A DNA stretch of 64,000 nt from Phalacrocorax aristotelis (Eukaryota > Chordata > Aves > Suliformes > Phalacrocoracidae), in NCBI RefSeq assembly GCF_949628215.1, contig NC_134282.1:5603223-5667222 (forward strand), written 5' to 3'. Shown piece after piece: positions 49,801 to 61,800 of this stretch. Each line of letters starts with the position of its first letter. Within the stretch, counting starts at the first letter, position 1. The position numbers and the translations under genes are program-made. Under the pieces are notes generated by a model. That model was not told the DNA's origin. It was given only the letters and a program-made list of their open reading frames with translations, and ran no database searches.

Positions 49801-52800
49801 AAGGACGGGACTCTCCCCATGAAGGGCCTCCAGCCACTTTCTGCCATGTGTCACCAACACATGAATTAGTTTTGGAGCTGACTGCAGTTTTGTCTGCACG
49901 GTATTTTGCAGGCAGAGGCTGTGTTTATTAGTTCTGCCTTGGCATCACACCAGTGAAGTCATACAGCTAGCTCTTGGACTGAGCTGGATTGCAGCCTAGC
50001 AGCTTGGAGTGTGGGAAGAGCTTGCCTGTGTCTGCTTGCAATATTCCACATCGACATAATGTAAGAAGTGGGAAGAGAAGCCCCTCTCCCTGGTCCCAGA
50101 ACGTAAAGCTTTTTAAGTATGCTGGCCATCTGGGCACCTCTTCCAAAAGAATAGCTTAGTCCTACGACGTAAAATTCTCACTCAGCAGATGCGATGTGGA
50201 GGAAGAGGGGAGGGTGGCTTCCTCTCTGCATTTTAAAGATTCAGATTACCATAATGAATTTTGCTCTCTGCAGTCCCCAGCATGAATAGTGATGCATAAT
50301 TCCAGTTGCAGGCTGGGTGTGCTAATATAAAACCAAACATTACAATTTTCTGCTTGAAAACGTAAGGGTCTCTATAGGGCTGGGGACAGATGTAACATAA
50401 AGAAGCCATACAATTACTCTAATTCATTTTTACTATAGCAATTGTGTAGGATTTTATGTAGTTTGTGTTATAGTCTTAATTTTGGTGCTTAATCTAGAAC
50501 TTTAAATCTGACCGGGTTTAAATTCTGTATGTCATTTCTTTTAAACAGAATCCCTGTATAACTTACGGGAGGAGAACAGGCAGTTGCGAAAAGCTCATCA
50601 AGACATTCACACCCAGCTACAAGATGTCAAGGTAGGCTTTGCTTTCAGGAGAACTTTCAAGACCATTAGGAAAAATAAAAATTTTCCCAAGTTTTAACAA
50701 GCCAGAAATGGGCTGTGCTGAAGACGTGTAGTTTCTGTTATGTGGCAAAAAGGAAAGGAATATGGCTGAACTGGATTTATTGTCTCTTGCCACTTGCACT
50801 TTAGGTACGTGCTCATTTGGTAAAACAAAACAAACCCAAAATAATTGGAAGAGAAGTATTTAGTATGGAAATTGGAATTGCAGGTTTGACTTTGCAAGTT
50901 AAGAATTGTTTTGGCAGACTAAATTTGCTGAAATGAATGTTTTCCAGCTCTTTTATTTATTTTTTTTTTTTTTAAATGTTCATCAACATCTACTCCAGCT
51001 TGTAACTTTATTTTAGTTGCACAAATTCTGGCCTCCAAAATTTTCTTTCCTGGCATGCTTGCTCTCTGCGTGTTTAATATGCATTCCATGTTAAATAAAT
51101 AAACATTGTCATTCCAACTCAGGATTTTCTTTTTGGAATAAATTATCTTTCTAGTTCAAAATCCGCTAGGCTACCTACTTTACCTTTAGAATGAACTTTA
51201 TGTGAAACGTGTAATATTCTTCTCTTTGTGTAGCAACAGCATAAGAACTTACTCTCCCAACACAACGAGCTTGTAGTGACATTGGAAGACCACAAGAGTG
51301 CACTAGCTGCTGCACAGGTCAGAAAGGAAAGCAGCCTCTGCTAGCGCTAACCTTCCTAGCACTTGTTTCTCCTAGTTCAGCTGACTGTGATGTTATGCAT
51401 GGAGCCTTTCGCATGGGGAGTTTGCGGTTAGCACCATGCTGCACACTGCAGGGAAATGCATGAGTTAAGGGGTTGCTCTTAAGAAGAAGCTGCAACGAAT
51501 CATAGGGCTGTCAGAAAATAGAGAGCTGTACTATAGGCCCAAGAGTGCATGTATTACTGCTAAGAAGAGTATCTCTGCTTCCGGGAGAGCTGTCGAATAC
51601 CTTTCCTTTCTCTGTCTTCTCTGGTAGAACTTCTACTAGTTTAACATCCTACACGCTGACATTCACACATGTCATTATAAAGACATGGATGCTGGTATAC
51701 TATAAAGTCTCTTTCTGTGTATGACTGGAAGGTTTATCAGTGCAACAGAGCTAGAGTGTATATGGAGGAATGTAAACTCCAGCTGGAACTCAAACGAGTT
51801 AAAAAGAAGCAGCAGCAGCATTACCTTTCTTAAATGTCCCTTTCAAGTGAACTATCCATGAAGTGCAAACTTTGCTGGACTATTGCAAATTCAGTCAGCT
51901 GTGCCAGTACAAGCTGTATAGGCCACAGGGAATCTGAGAGCAGGAGCAGTGTTGGAGCAGAGGAAGATTATTGGTGAAAGATCAGAGGGAAAGGCAATGA
52001 GGCAGTGTGAAGTTATGTTTATTCCTGACTAATTTTCTTCATTTAAGTATTTTCACGGTCCACAAAATCACTAGCAGCGTTAAAAGCATTGGATCTTTTT
52101 TCTTCCCCAGTTCTGCTTGTGGTGCATGTCAATATGTGTAGATATTCAAAAGATAGGGGAAGACCAGGAAAGTCCCTGATAGACTAAATATATGAAGAAC
52201 CTTAATTTCCGGTACTAAAATATGCTGGCAGCTAATTTTAAGCTCTTCTCTCACTGGCCACATTAGCTGCTTCGTATGTATTTGCTAACATCTGAAATTC
52301 CACAAGGGCAGATGCAGGGTCCGATTTAAGGTTCACCGAATCCAAAGGCAAGCTCCATATACTTCTGGCTTCAATTCAGTTCTTTAACTAGAAAAACTGT
52401 GTCACACAAAGCCTTTCTATCTGCAGTCAGAATGTGGCATTTATCATATGGAGAACCTTTCCTTCAACAGAAGGGTCTTGCACATTCTTTCAGAACAGGA
52501 GGTGTTTAGCACAGATGCGTAGTTTCTCCTGCAAACCAGCTACTGAAAGTTCACGAGGGATTATTGCTTAGAAACACAGCTCGATAAATGACCCCTCTAT
52601 TTCTAAGTGTATTCTAGACATTAAATATCAGCAGTCAATACTGCACTAATGAATTTGTGACCTGAATCTTAAAGGCACCGTAATCTTTGTACGATTCCAT
52701 AGCTCAAACAGCCAGACAGATTCATTATATATTTTTATAAACCCTGTCTTTCTGTCAGTATTAATACCTCTTAGGCTATGGCCTTGAAACACAGTGTTCA

Positions 52801-55800
52801 GCTTAGCGGCTCATGCAGTGGAATGGAGTACTTGAATTCTGATCTGGAACGTGCACTGTTTAAATACCCTAGTATATTAGCCTCTCTGCATGGTCAGCGA
52901 GTGGGGGGAAAAAAGAATCGGAGACCTGCGTATGATGCTTATGTTAAGTAAATACTCTTTTTTTTTTCCTCTAAAACTTCTTATTGGACTCTCCAGCAGT
53001 TATTCAGGAAGCAGAAGTATCCCTCTGGAATGACAAGAGTAATTACTGTGCATTCTGCTTTGCTTTTAGGCCCGTCTGTTTTAACGGATGCCATAGTCTT
53101 TTGAAGATGCTTCGAGGTGCGTCTAGCTTCGGAGCCATTATGCATTGCATCATGTCAATCTGTAGCACTGTGGATATTGTTTTGTATGAGTATTATGCAT
53201 TGTACATCAATGCATCATGCCTGTCTGCTGTACTATTGATTGCTATGATACCACATAACACACCAAATGACATACACGGTTACCGAGTGTAAACTGTAGC
53301 CAGTTTTTAACCTGAATTTTAAAAAGGATTATGAAATGCATCTCCAGCTTCAAAATGGGTACTAAACACACCCAACGCCTCTGCTGGAGCAACAGAGGAA
53401 CCCTCTCGTGGGGCACCACCTTTTGTGTATGCAGTTGGTCAGCTGATCCTGTCCATCTCAAAAGCTTTACTTTATGAGATAGTCTTCCTTGTACGTCTGC
53501 TGTGTAGACAGGGACTTGTCTACCAACCAACCAGTCTGGATTCTCATATTGGGCTTTAAAGCTTTTTGAAAGTATCCTGATGTTGTACAAAGTTAAACAG
53601 CAAATTCACATTACAACATATTACTGTTGCATTTCAGGAAGACTTCAGAAATTTATATTTTCTTTTTTCTTTTTCCCTCTTTTTTCCTTTTCTTTTTTCT
53701 TGCCCTTCACCCAAGGTGTACTCTGACTTTCTTTGCCTCAGTTCTGTATGTTGGCTGTTGTCTTGTGTAACACCTGTCTAAATGTTGAGGATTTGGCATT
53801 TTCATGATGTGTATATATACTTTAAAAAGCTACTGTTTCTGAAAGAACTGCACTTCTTTCTACCAGTAAAGGAGCAGTTGTGGTTCTCTTGATTTCCCTC
53901 GCTTCAGCCTGCCAAGATTACCGCATCATCCGCTTTTGACAGTTCTCCTGCTTGGCATGAATAAAACAAATCTTTGTCTTTGTCCCACAGAGATTTTTCT
54001 AATATACTTTGTATGCATGTGCGCTTTGGCTGAAAAGACTGTGATGAATCAAAGCTATCTGGTGTGTGGAAGCAACCAATTTTAAAAGCTCGTGTCCCTT
54101 CTCCTCCCTGGTATTTGCTCTGGTGTGAATATTGAGTCTTTCTACCATGTGTCTTGCCAGCAAGTTCACTCCGAGGTGACTACATTTTATTAAGAAATTG
54201 ATTTGGACACGCTATAATGGATGTGTTGACTTTAGTCCCAGGTGGATGAATATAAACAGTTGAAGGACACACTCAGCAAGATGTCAAGTTTCCGACAGCC
54301 TGAGAAGTTAGAACGACCAAATGAGCAAACGGAGGTGCGAGCAGTGTCTCCCCACAGCGACCTCCCAATACACCGTGAAGCTGCGGCTGAAGAGCATAAG
54401 GAGGTATAAAGCCCTGACTGGCCACAGATGCTCTAGGAAATGGGTCTTACTCACCGAAATACTAGCGATGTGCTTAAATTCCAGTAGAAGTGTATGTTTA
54501 ATTGTACACCTTTGTCAGTTCTAGAGTAAAGCAAGCAGTAAGGAACAGTTTCATATTATTGAGTGGTAGAAAAATATATTCATGGTGCTCTTTCTCACAT
54601 GACTGTAAATGCACTTAAAACCGGTTTGCGTAAAATGTTTTAAGAAGTTACTAAAAAATCTTAATTTTCTGAATAGTAAGTGGTCTATAAAATTTTAGGT
54701 ATCTCGTGTTACGGAAAAGCTTTAACAAGTTCGGAAGAAATTGTCTTTTCACATGTTTTATAAAGTTTCAGTAGCACACTTAGAGTCAGTATATTTAAAA
54801 TTGGCGTGGTACCCAGTGTTCAAAAAGAAAAAAAGCAAACTTCTGGGTAAAGTTTAGAAGTTACGATATCAGCTGTGGTTTTGTTTTACAAGAGTTCTTG
54901 GCCAGAGGAACCTACAGGAAATAAAAATACAAAGCTTCCTTTGTAGATACAGATTCGTAATAGTTCAGATAAAATGGGGCTTAAGCTACTTCATGATGCA
55001 GTTGTACGACACCTTGCGTAGCTGTGCAGAGCCAAGAATCAGGTAGTGACACCGTTTGGCAGGAGGCGTAGCTTGTTCCAAAGCAGGCGTTTGGCTCTCC
55101 TGACAACAGCTTCACTGCTGCAGGCTGGAATAAAGGCATCCATATCTGGTCCTTGGCTCACTTGAAAACATGAAATCCATAATATCTTGTGCACACGTAA
55201 TCTGGTATGTATGTTTTGCAGGATGAGAAGCCAAAAGAGAGAGAAGAAATAAATCCCCAGGAAAAAGAAGACAGAGCTGAGCCATTTCATCTGCAAAGAA
55301 AGGCTAATGAGGGCCAGCATGCCAAAGAACTAAATATTCAGGAGCAACAAGAAGCTGGAGAGGATGATGAGCAACGTGTTGATCAAGTTGAAGAGGAACG
55401 CAAAAAAGAACTTGAAGAGGAAGAAATGGAGCAGGCAGGTCAGCCTGAGCACTTAGAGGAAGAACAGGATCAAGTACCAGAAGAGCATGAGTGGAAAAAA
55501 CAGGAACAGAAAGAAGAAGAAACCAACATGTTGGGCAATCATCTTCACTCAGAGGTATGGAGCTCTTTCCTACCAACTGATTAGACTTGCTGTGTAAATG
55601 GAGGCGTCTCTTATTGTTGCTGGCCCTGTATTGCACTCGCCTATTTCTAGGTAGGATTGGTGTCGTGTTTATAGAAAGCCTGGGACTGGGAGCACTCACT
55701 GTTTGTTTTAAATAGACAATTTGGGATTCAAAGCACTTGGATGCATAGGATTCGGGTTCAGCTTCAGCGCACACATACTGCGGTGCTTGCCAAATGCAGC

Positions 55801-58800
55801 TTAACGAACATTAATTCTGCTGATAAAAAGCAACAGATGGCAAAAAAGAGCAGTCAGGTTGAATCCCGTCTCCTGCTTTAAATTTGAGGCCTGTGGTAGC
55901 TGATGGGAAGAAGATAGCTGATGAAAATGAGATTTATCTTCAGCACTTTGGAGAGCTGTCCTGCCTTACTAATTTGATGCATCTCAGCAAACTGCAGTGT
56001 GTTTCCTTGTCAGATACACCTACCTTCTGTAAACACATTTCCATCTAAATGTTTGCTGTCATTTGACAGGAAATTTTAACTGCAAGATGAACATGACTAA
56101 AATAGCCTGGGGAAATCAGTGTGCAGCAATGGCAAGTCTTGCTCAATGCAGCTCTAAATAAAACTAGTAAATCCTGGATTTACATTCTAGATCAGATCTC
56201 CAGTGGAAAATATATTATACTGATCTCACCTTAGGCTCTGTAAACGCTTCCTCTCCTAGCAGATTAATTCTGTAACTCCAGTGTGACGAGAAGCCGTTGT
56301 TGAAGAGGTGCAGTGGATTAAAACTGCAGCAATAGGTTAAGCTGTGGAACTGGAATAAGTTTAAGTTACTGCTGGCTGTAAAAAGTGTGCGGAGTTGCAT
56401 TTAAGGCTCAAAGCAGACCCTACTGAAAGTACCGGCTAAATGAATGGAGGCATATTTACCGTCTTACTTGTCAGCCATCAAAGCTTGCTTTTACTGGTAA
56501 TATGAAGGGGGGAGGGTAGTATTAATTATGTATAAGAGGAGCATGGCTTCCCCCACCCCATTATCTCCTCTTTCTTCCACAGACACCCTAACACTGACAG
56601 CCTGTGTTCAAAAAATAATTAAACTTTAAGCAGAGACAAGAAAACTTAAAATAACTTTTCTGTAATTCTGCCTATAGCGTGTAGCATCTGCATAATTTTC
56701 CCTTTTGTCACAGGTTTCTGTGCTTGTTTCTGATCACTGGAATTATGATTGATCTATGACTAACATATTTCTTTGACAGATAACATCAACGAGAGCTGTA
56801 ACAAAAAGACATAAGCCAGCTTACGAGCAACAACGAGAGCAGCAACATCTTGCAGCCCAGAGAGCAGAGGAAGCCTATCAGCTACGAGAACATCAGGAAT
56901 CACTACACCAGCAAAGACTGCGAGGACAGCTATTACGGCAGCAACAGCTTCAAGAAAAAGAGCTTCCGCTGCAAAAACTGGCAGACCAAGGAGAAAAACC
57001 CTTTAAAAACGGGCTAAGGTTAAATTTTTTTACATGAGTTTTTCATAGTCTGTGCTCTGGGTTTTATGACTTCCACTATACCACCTTTGAAAAGAGGGTG
57101 GTTTAATGCTATAAACCTAGGCTGCCCAGAGACTAAATTCAGTGAACCTCATCTCCTTCTTTCCAAGGATAAATCTGATTGCTATTTTAAGGATTTGTGG
57201 GTTTTCTTTCCTTCCTTTTCTTTTCTTTTCCTGTGGAAGCCTCTGAAGTCTGGAGTAATGAGTGCACGTTGCCATGCACATCTTTGGAGGAGGTTAGGGT
57301 CTTCTGGCATATGATGCCCCTTGTCTTAAAGCTCGCTTTAAAATAGTAACTATTTTCTGCTGAGCAGCAATTATGATCTTGTGGTACTGAGGAGCTCCGG
57401 TATCAGATATGCATTAAGGTAGCTAAGCTGAAGTTCCTCTTAAATGTGAGATGCTGTTTTTAAGTAACACCATGAGGACTTTCGAGACAAGAGTGATATT
57501 TGCCATAGTAGAGACAAAAGCATGATTTCAGGAGAAACAAACACCCTTTTAGTGTCATAAAGTTCCTGTGAATGCAGTTATATTCATGATATTGAGGCCT
57601 TTCACCTCCCTGTCATGCTTTCTTATGCTTCTGCTTAGTTTAAAATCATTAGTGATAATTTTTTGCCTTTTGGAATCTTAAGCCCGTTAAATTTTCTTCA
57701 CTGAAACATTGAAATATTAATTATTAACTTGACCTGTGTTCAAAAAGAATTTTGAGATGAGAAAGCCTTTTGTAAATCAATAGTCAAACTATTCAGTCCT
57801 GGAAGAACAACCACAAAAACAAACCCCTTTTCAAGACGAAAGCTAAAACTGCTTAGTCAACAAAATAACGGATCCGTGCAGTCTGTCTTTGAGACCCTTT
57901 ATCTGAATAGTTCTTTGTTTCCAGCTCATAGTGTTTATGCTTTAATTATGGAATATACTGGTTTAGGAGTTTTGATCCTATTGATACAGGAGGAAATACA
58001 AGCACAGAAGTTAGTATAGTAGGTAAGGGTCTGTCTTCTGTAAAGTATATCTTCTTTCAGGAACGATGATGTGAGAAAATGTTAGGTAATAGAAGGCTAA
58101 ACTGGACCCCATTCTGGCAGGAGCTGGGAGAGGCAGAGATGCAGTAGGATGGTTTGTTTATTAAAGCAAAACCACACTTTTTTTGAAACTGAAAGTATGT
58201 ATTTGTATTTAATTTTCTCAGCCAACAGGCTCGTTATGATAACATGGATCACGATATTGTACAAGGGGAGGAAGAGCAAGGTATTCAGGAAGAGGAAGGA
58301 GGTAAGATAAAACTTATATCCCTGCCACGTTCACAGGTTCCCTGGGTACTGCCTTTCCTACGAGATTTTAATATTCATTTCCTATCCCGTTTGGATTTGA
58401 GTGAAATATAAACTCTTAATTTAAAACCAAAAGCTCAGATAACGCTGGCTGAACTGACTGAGTGAAACACAGGTGTTACTAAAGATGTATCTACATTCAT
58501 GAAAGGAAAAGCGTCCTTTTGGTTGAGCTACTAGGGTAGGGCTTTGTGGTTCTTGGTTACGTTCCTGGATCTGCCTATCATTTCGTTCCGTCTCTTCAAA
58601 TTCTATAATCTTTCAGTGTGCATTTCCTACTAGCAGTAAAACAATTCCGTTAGCATTATCTGTTTAGGTGAGTGCTTTAGATAAAGGCTGCCCTGCCACT
58701 AAAAGTGGTATGGAAGCAGTACGGAAGCATGCATGGAAGCTGGTATATAGGAAACCCTTTCTTAAAAGGGCTAACTAGAAAGTGCTGTAATACAATAATA

Positions 58801-61800
58801 ATATCAAAAATTTGTCAGCTTATGAACGTGACAACCAGCACCAGGATGAAGGTGAAGATGGTGATCAAAATAATGCAAATGAACAGCAGGAACCAGAGCA
58901 TCAAGTAGAAAATCAACAGGCTGATGAATCGGTGAGTAAGAATTAAGGTGCTATGGATTGCAGTCGTTACTGAAGTGAAAACCCAGAATCTCATCTAACA
59001 TAATTGCGCATTACAGAAATAAGATGAACCAGAGGTCTGCTAGAAAGGCAAGTTTGACAGTTTAAAACTACACCTGTGATGTATATAAAGTTGCCCTTAC
59101 TGATTTGGGAAGCAATCAGAAAAAGGTTCCTTGTTGGGAGCAAGTTGCTTTTCTACATTCCTTTGATCTGTGCTTTAGGTGGAACAAAGGATTTGGACTT
59201 AGCTGGGACTTGATCAGCTAAACTTGGATTCAGAAAAAATAACAGGAGTAACTCATTAGTGGTCAGTGAAAAAGAGTGGTGACGGCATTTTTCATACTGT
59301 CATTAGTTAGGAGGGTCAGAGCCAACTCAGTAGCCACTGAAAGCAGCTGGAGTCAGTACAGAAGAATCGTGAGACCTTGAAAGAGAACATACCTCAGCGC
59401 TGACCACAGCTGCGATGCTGGTCGCACAGAGATCTGGATGCAGGAGATTTGGTCCTGTGCCCTCCCCCGAGTTCCATCTTTCTTGGTGCTGTGGAACATG
59501 AGGAGTATCATCTTCACTTCCCTCCCCCTCAGCAAATTAAGTTGTATAGTAAATATTTCTAAAGGATCTTTAACTTTTCAGCTTTAAAGGTATCAGAAAT
59601 GCTTTTACTGAATGATAAGCAGAAAGAAAATGCTTGCTTTCTGAATGGAGAAGTATGATGAAAAGCAAGTGGTGTTTGTTTTATTACAAACACAGACAAG
59701 GTTAATATTGCAGGACAGAGTGGTACTGAAAGATCACATCAGCTCTTTTGAGCCATGAGCATTTAAACTCTTATCTTCTTTCACCTGGTCTTATCAGGCA
59801 CTGTCGGTTGTCGGATAGTCAGTAAACAAAAGGAGTTGAACAGCCTGTGTGAAATAAGTCATCAGCTTCAACGTGGTTTTTAGCAGACAGATACTCACAC
59901 TGCTGTTCTGTCTGAGGTCGGTGCTGAAGCCCTTTTCTTCCAGGAGCTGACACTTCTGCATTAGCTAGGCTTTGGTCTAGTGACCGCTGATGCCTGCAGA
60001 GACATTCCAGCTGGTTTCAGCGGGGATGGACTCGGCTCTAACAGCTCCCACTAGGGTAGCTTTCAAGTGAACGGGAATTTGACTGTGAGATAAAAATATG
60101 TATTTAACCTTCACTTCTGAAAATTACAGAGGGCAGCTGTGGAAGATGTGAATCCTGCTGATGATCCCAACAATCAGGGAGAAGATGAGTTTGAGGAAGC
60201 TGAGCAAGAGAGAGAAGAAAATCTGCCAGATGAAAATGAAAAGCACAAGCAAGCCAGTGAGAAACAAGGACACCCGGGGATGGAGGAGCATCTCGTGGTC
60301 AGTAAAGGGAAAGGAAGCATCTGTAGGTCCTATTTAAGGACAGTGTAGCACAGCTTGGCGAGAGGACACTGAACTTGGATTTTTAAAGCTCTTTTTAAGC
60401 CGTATATGACATGTGCAGGTAAAAGCGTGGAATTACTCCTGGTGATACACTGGTATGTCTTTCATCACTGGTGCCACTCCGTGAGGTTCTGCAGTCTCAT
60501 AGTTCAGGGCCCCTTCACACAACTCCCTGCGAGAACAACCTTTGTGTTCGTACAGTCTTCATGTCTTTCCACACACTCCTGTGCCGCTGTCCGTGCCATC
60601 GACACGCAGTCAGGCTGTAAGCAGTGGTGTCGCTTTCCCTCTATGGCCACCCCAGTAAATGCTGCGCATTTCAACCATGTTTAAACTGTAAACTCCTCTA
60701 GGCAGAGATTATCGGTATTTTTATGGCATTGGTCTTTAATGGTGTGAATATTTCATTGTCTTCCTGCTCAGCATGGAAAGTCTTGCTTTATTCTGTGAAG
60801 TGATTTTTATTATAATCATTCTGCTGTCTAATTTTTAATTTAGGGCAGTTCTAAATCATGTAGCCGGGCTATTATTAATGATAATTAATGCACTATAACT
60901 TCTTATGCTATTATTGTTACTATAAGTTTTCGTTCCAGAACAAGAAGCTTTAACCTTCAGTCTCCTAACGTTAATAGGCATACATGTAGAACTGAATTCT
61001 TATATGATCTTTCTGCAGATGGCAGGAAATCCTGACCAGCAGGAAGATAATGTGGATGAACAATACCAGGAAGAAGGAGAAGAGGAGGTAAGAAAACAGA
61101 CATAAGGCGTATGTGGACTCGGGTAGCAAAGCACATCTCCATTAACGTTCGACATTGGTATCTTTTATAACTTCAGTATCTTTTATGAACCCAAATCACT
61201 TTGTCTGACGTTATGAAACCTAGGAAGTCTTTGCCATTTACCCTCCTGTCCACTTGTGGACACCTGTAGTGTTGCTCATGCTTATATGCTGCAATCCATC
61301 AGTCTGCCATGCAACACGGTATTAATTGTGCAGCAATTGAGAAGACTAAGCCGCTCACCATGCAAGGAAATATTCCTGAAAACCTCAAGCCCTCTGAAGG
61401 TCACTGAAAACATCGTCAGCTTTGCATCTCTAATCACGCACTGCTGTTCTGGGCAAACTGCTTCCTTGGCCAGTTACTTACTCGTTAGCTCTGACTTTGA
61501 TTTATCTGCGTTCCTCCTAAGCGATCCGAGTTATGTAAGCCCCTACTGTTCGCGAGTCAAATAGTCAGGAAGCTGTTAGCACATTGCTTTGAGCTGGAGG
61601 AGAAAAGGAGGGGAAGAGACTCTTTACTTCGTACGTTGAATGGCGTGCTCATTATGCATGCACTGGTGTAAGCTGCCCAGCAGTTCTTCAATACCTACCT
61701 AATCGATTGCTACTTTCTACTTCATACATAATGATTTTACAAAAAGCAATGGAAAGAGCTACTCTTATGAGGAATGCTTTGTCTAGGTTAGCTGCTACGC

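Noticed and set aside
55304-55774. 156-codon minus-strand frame opposite GOLIM4 exon 9
   Set aside because: It is the antisense shadow of the Glu/Gln/Lys-rich coding exon.
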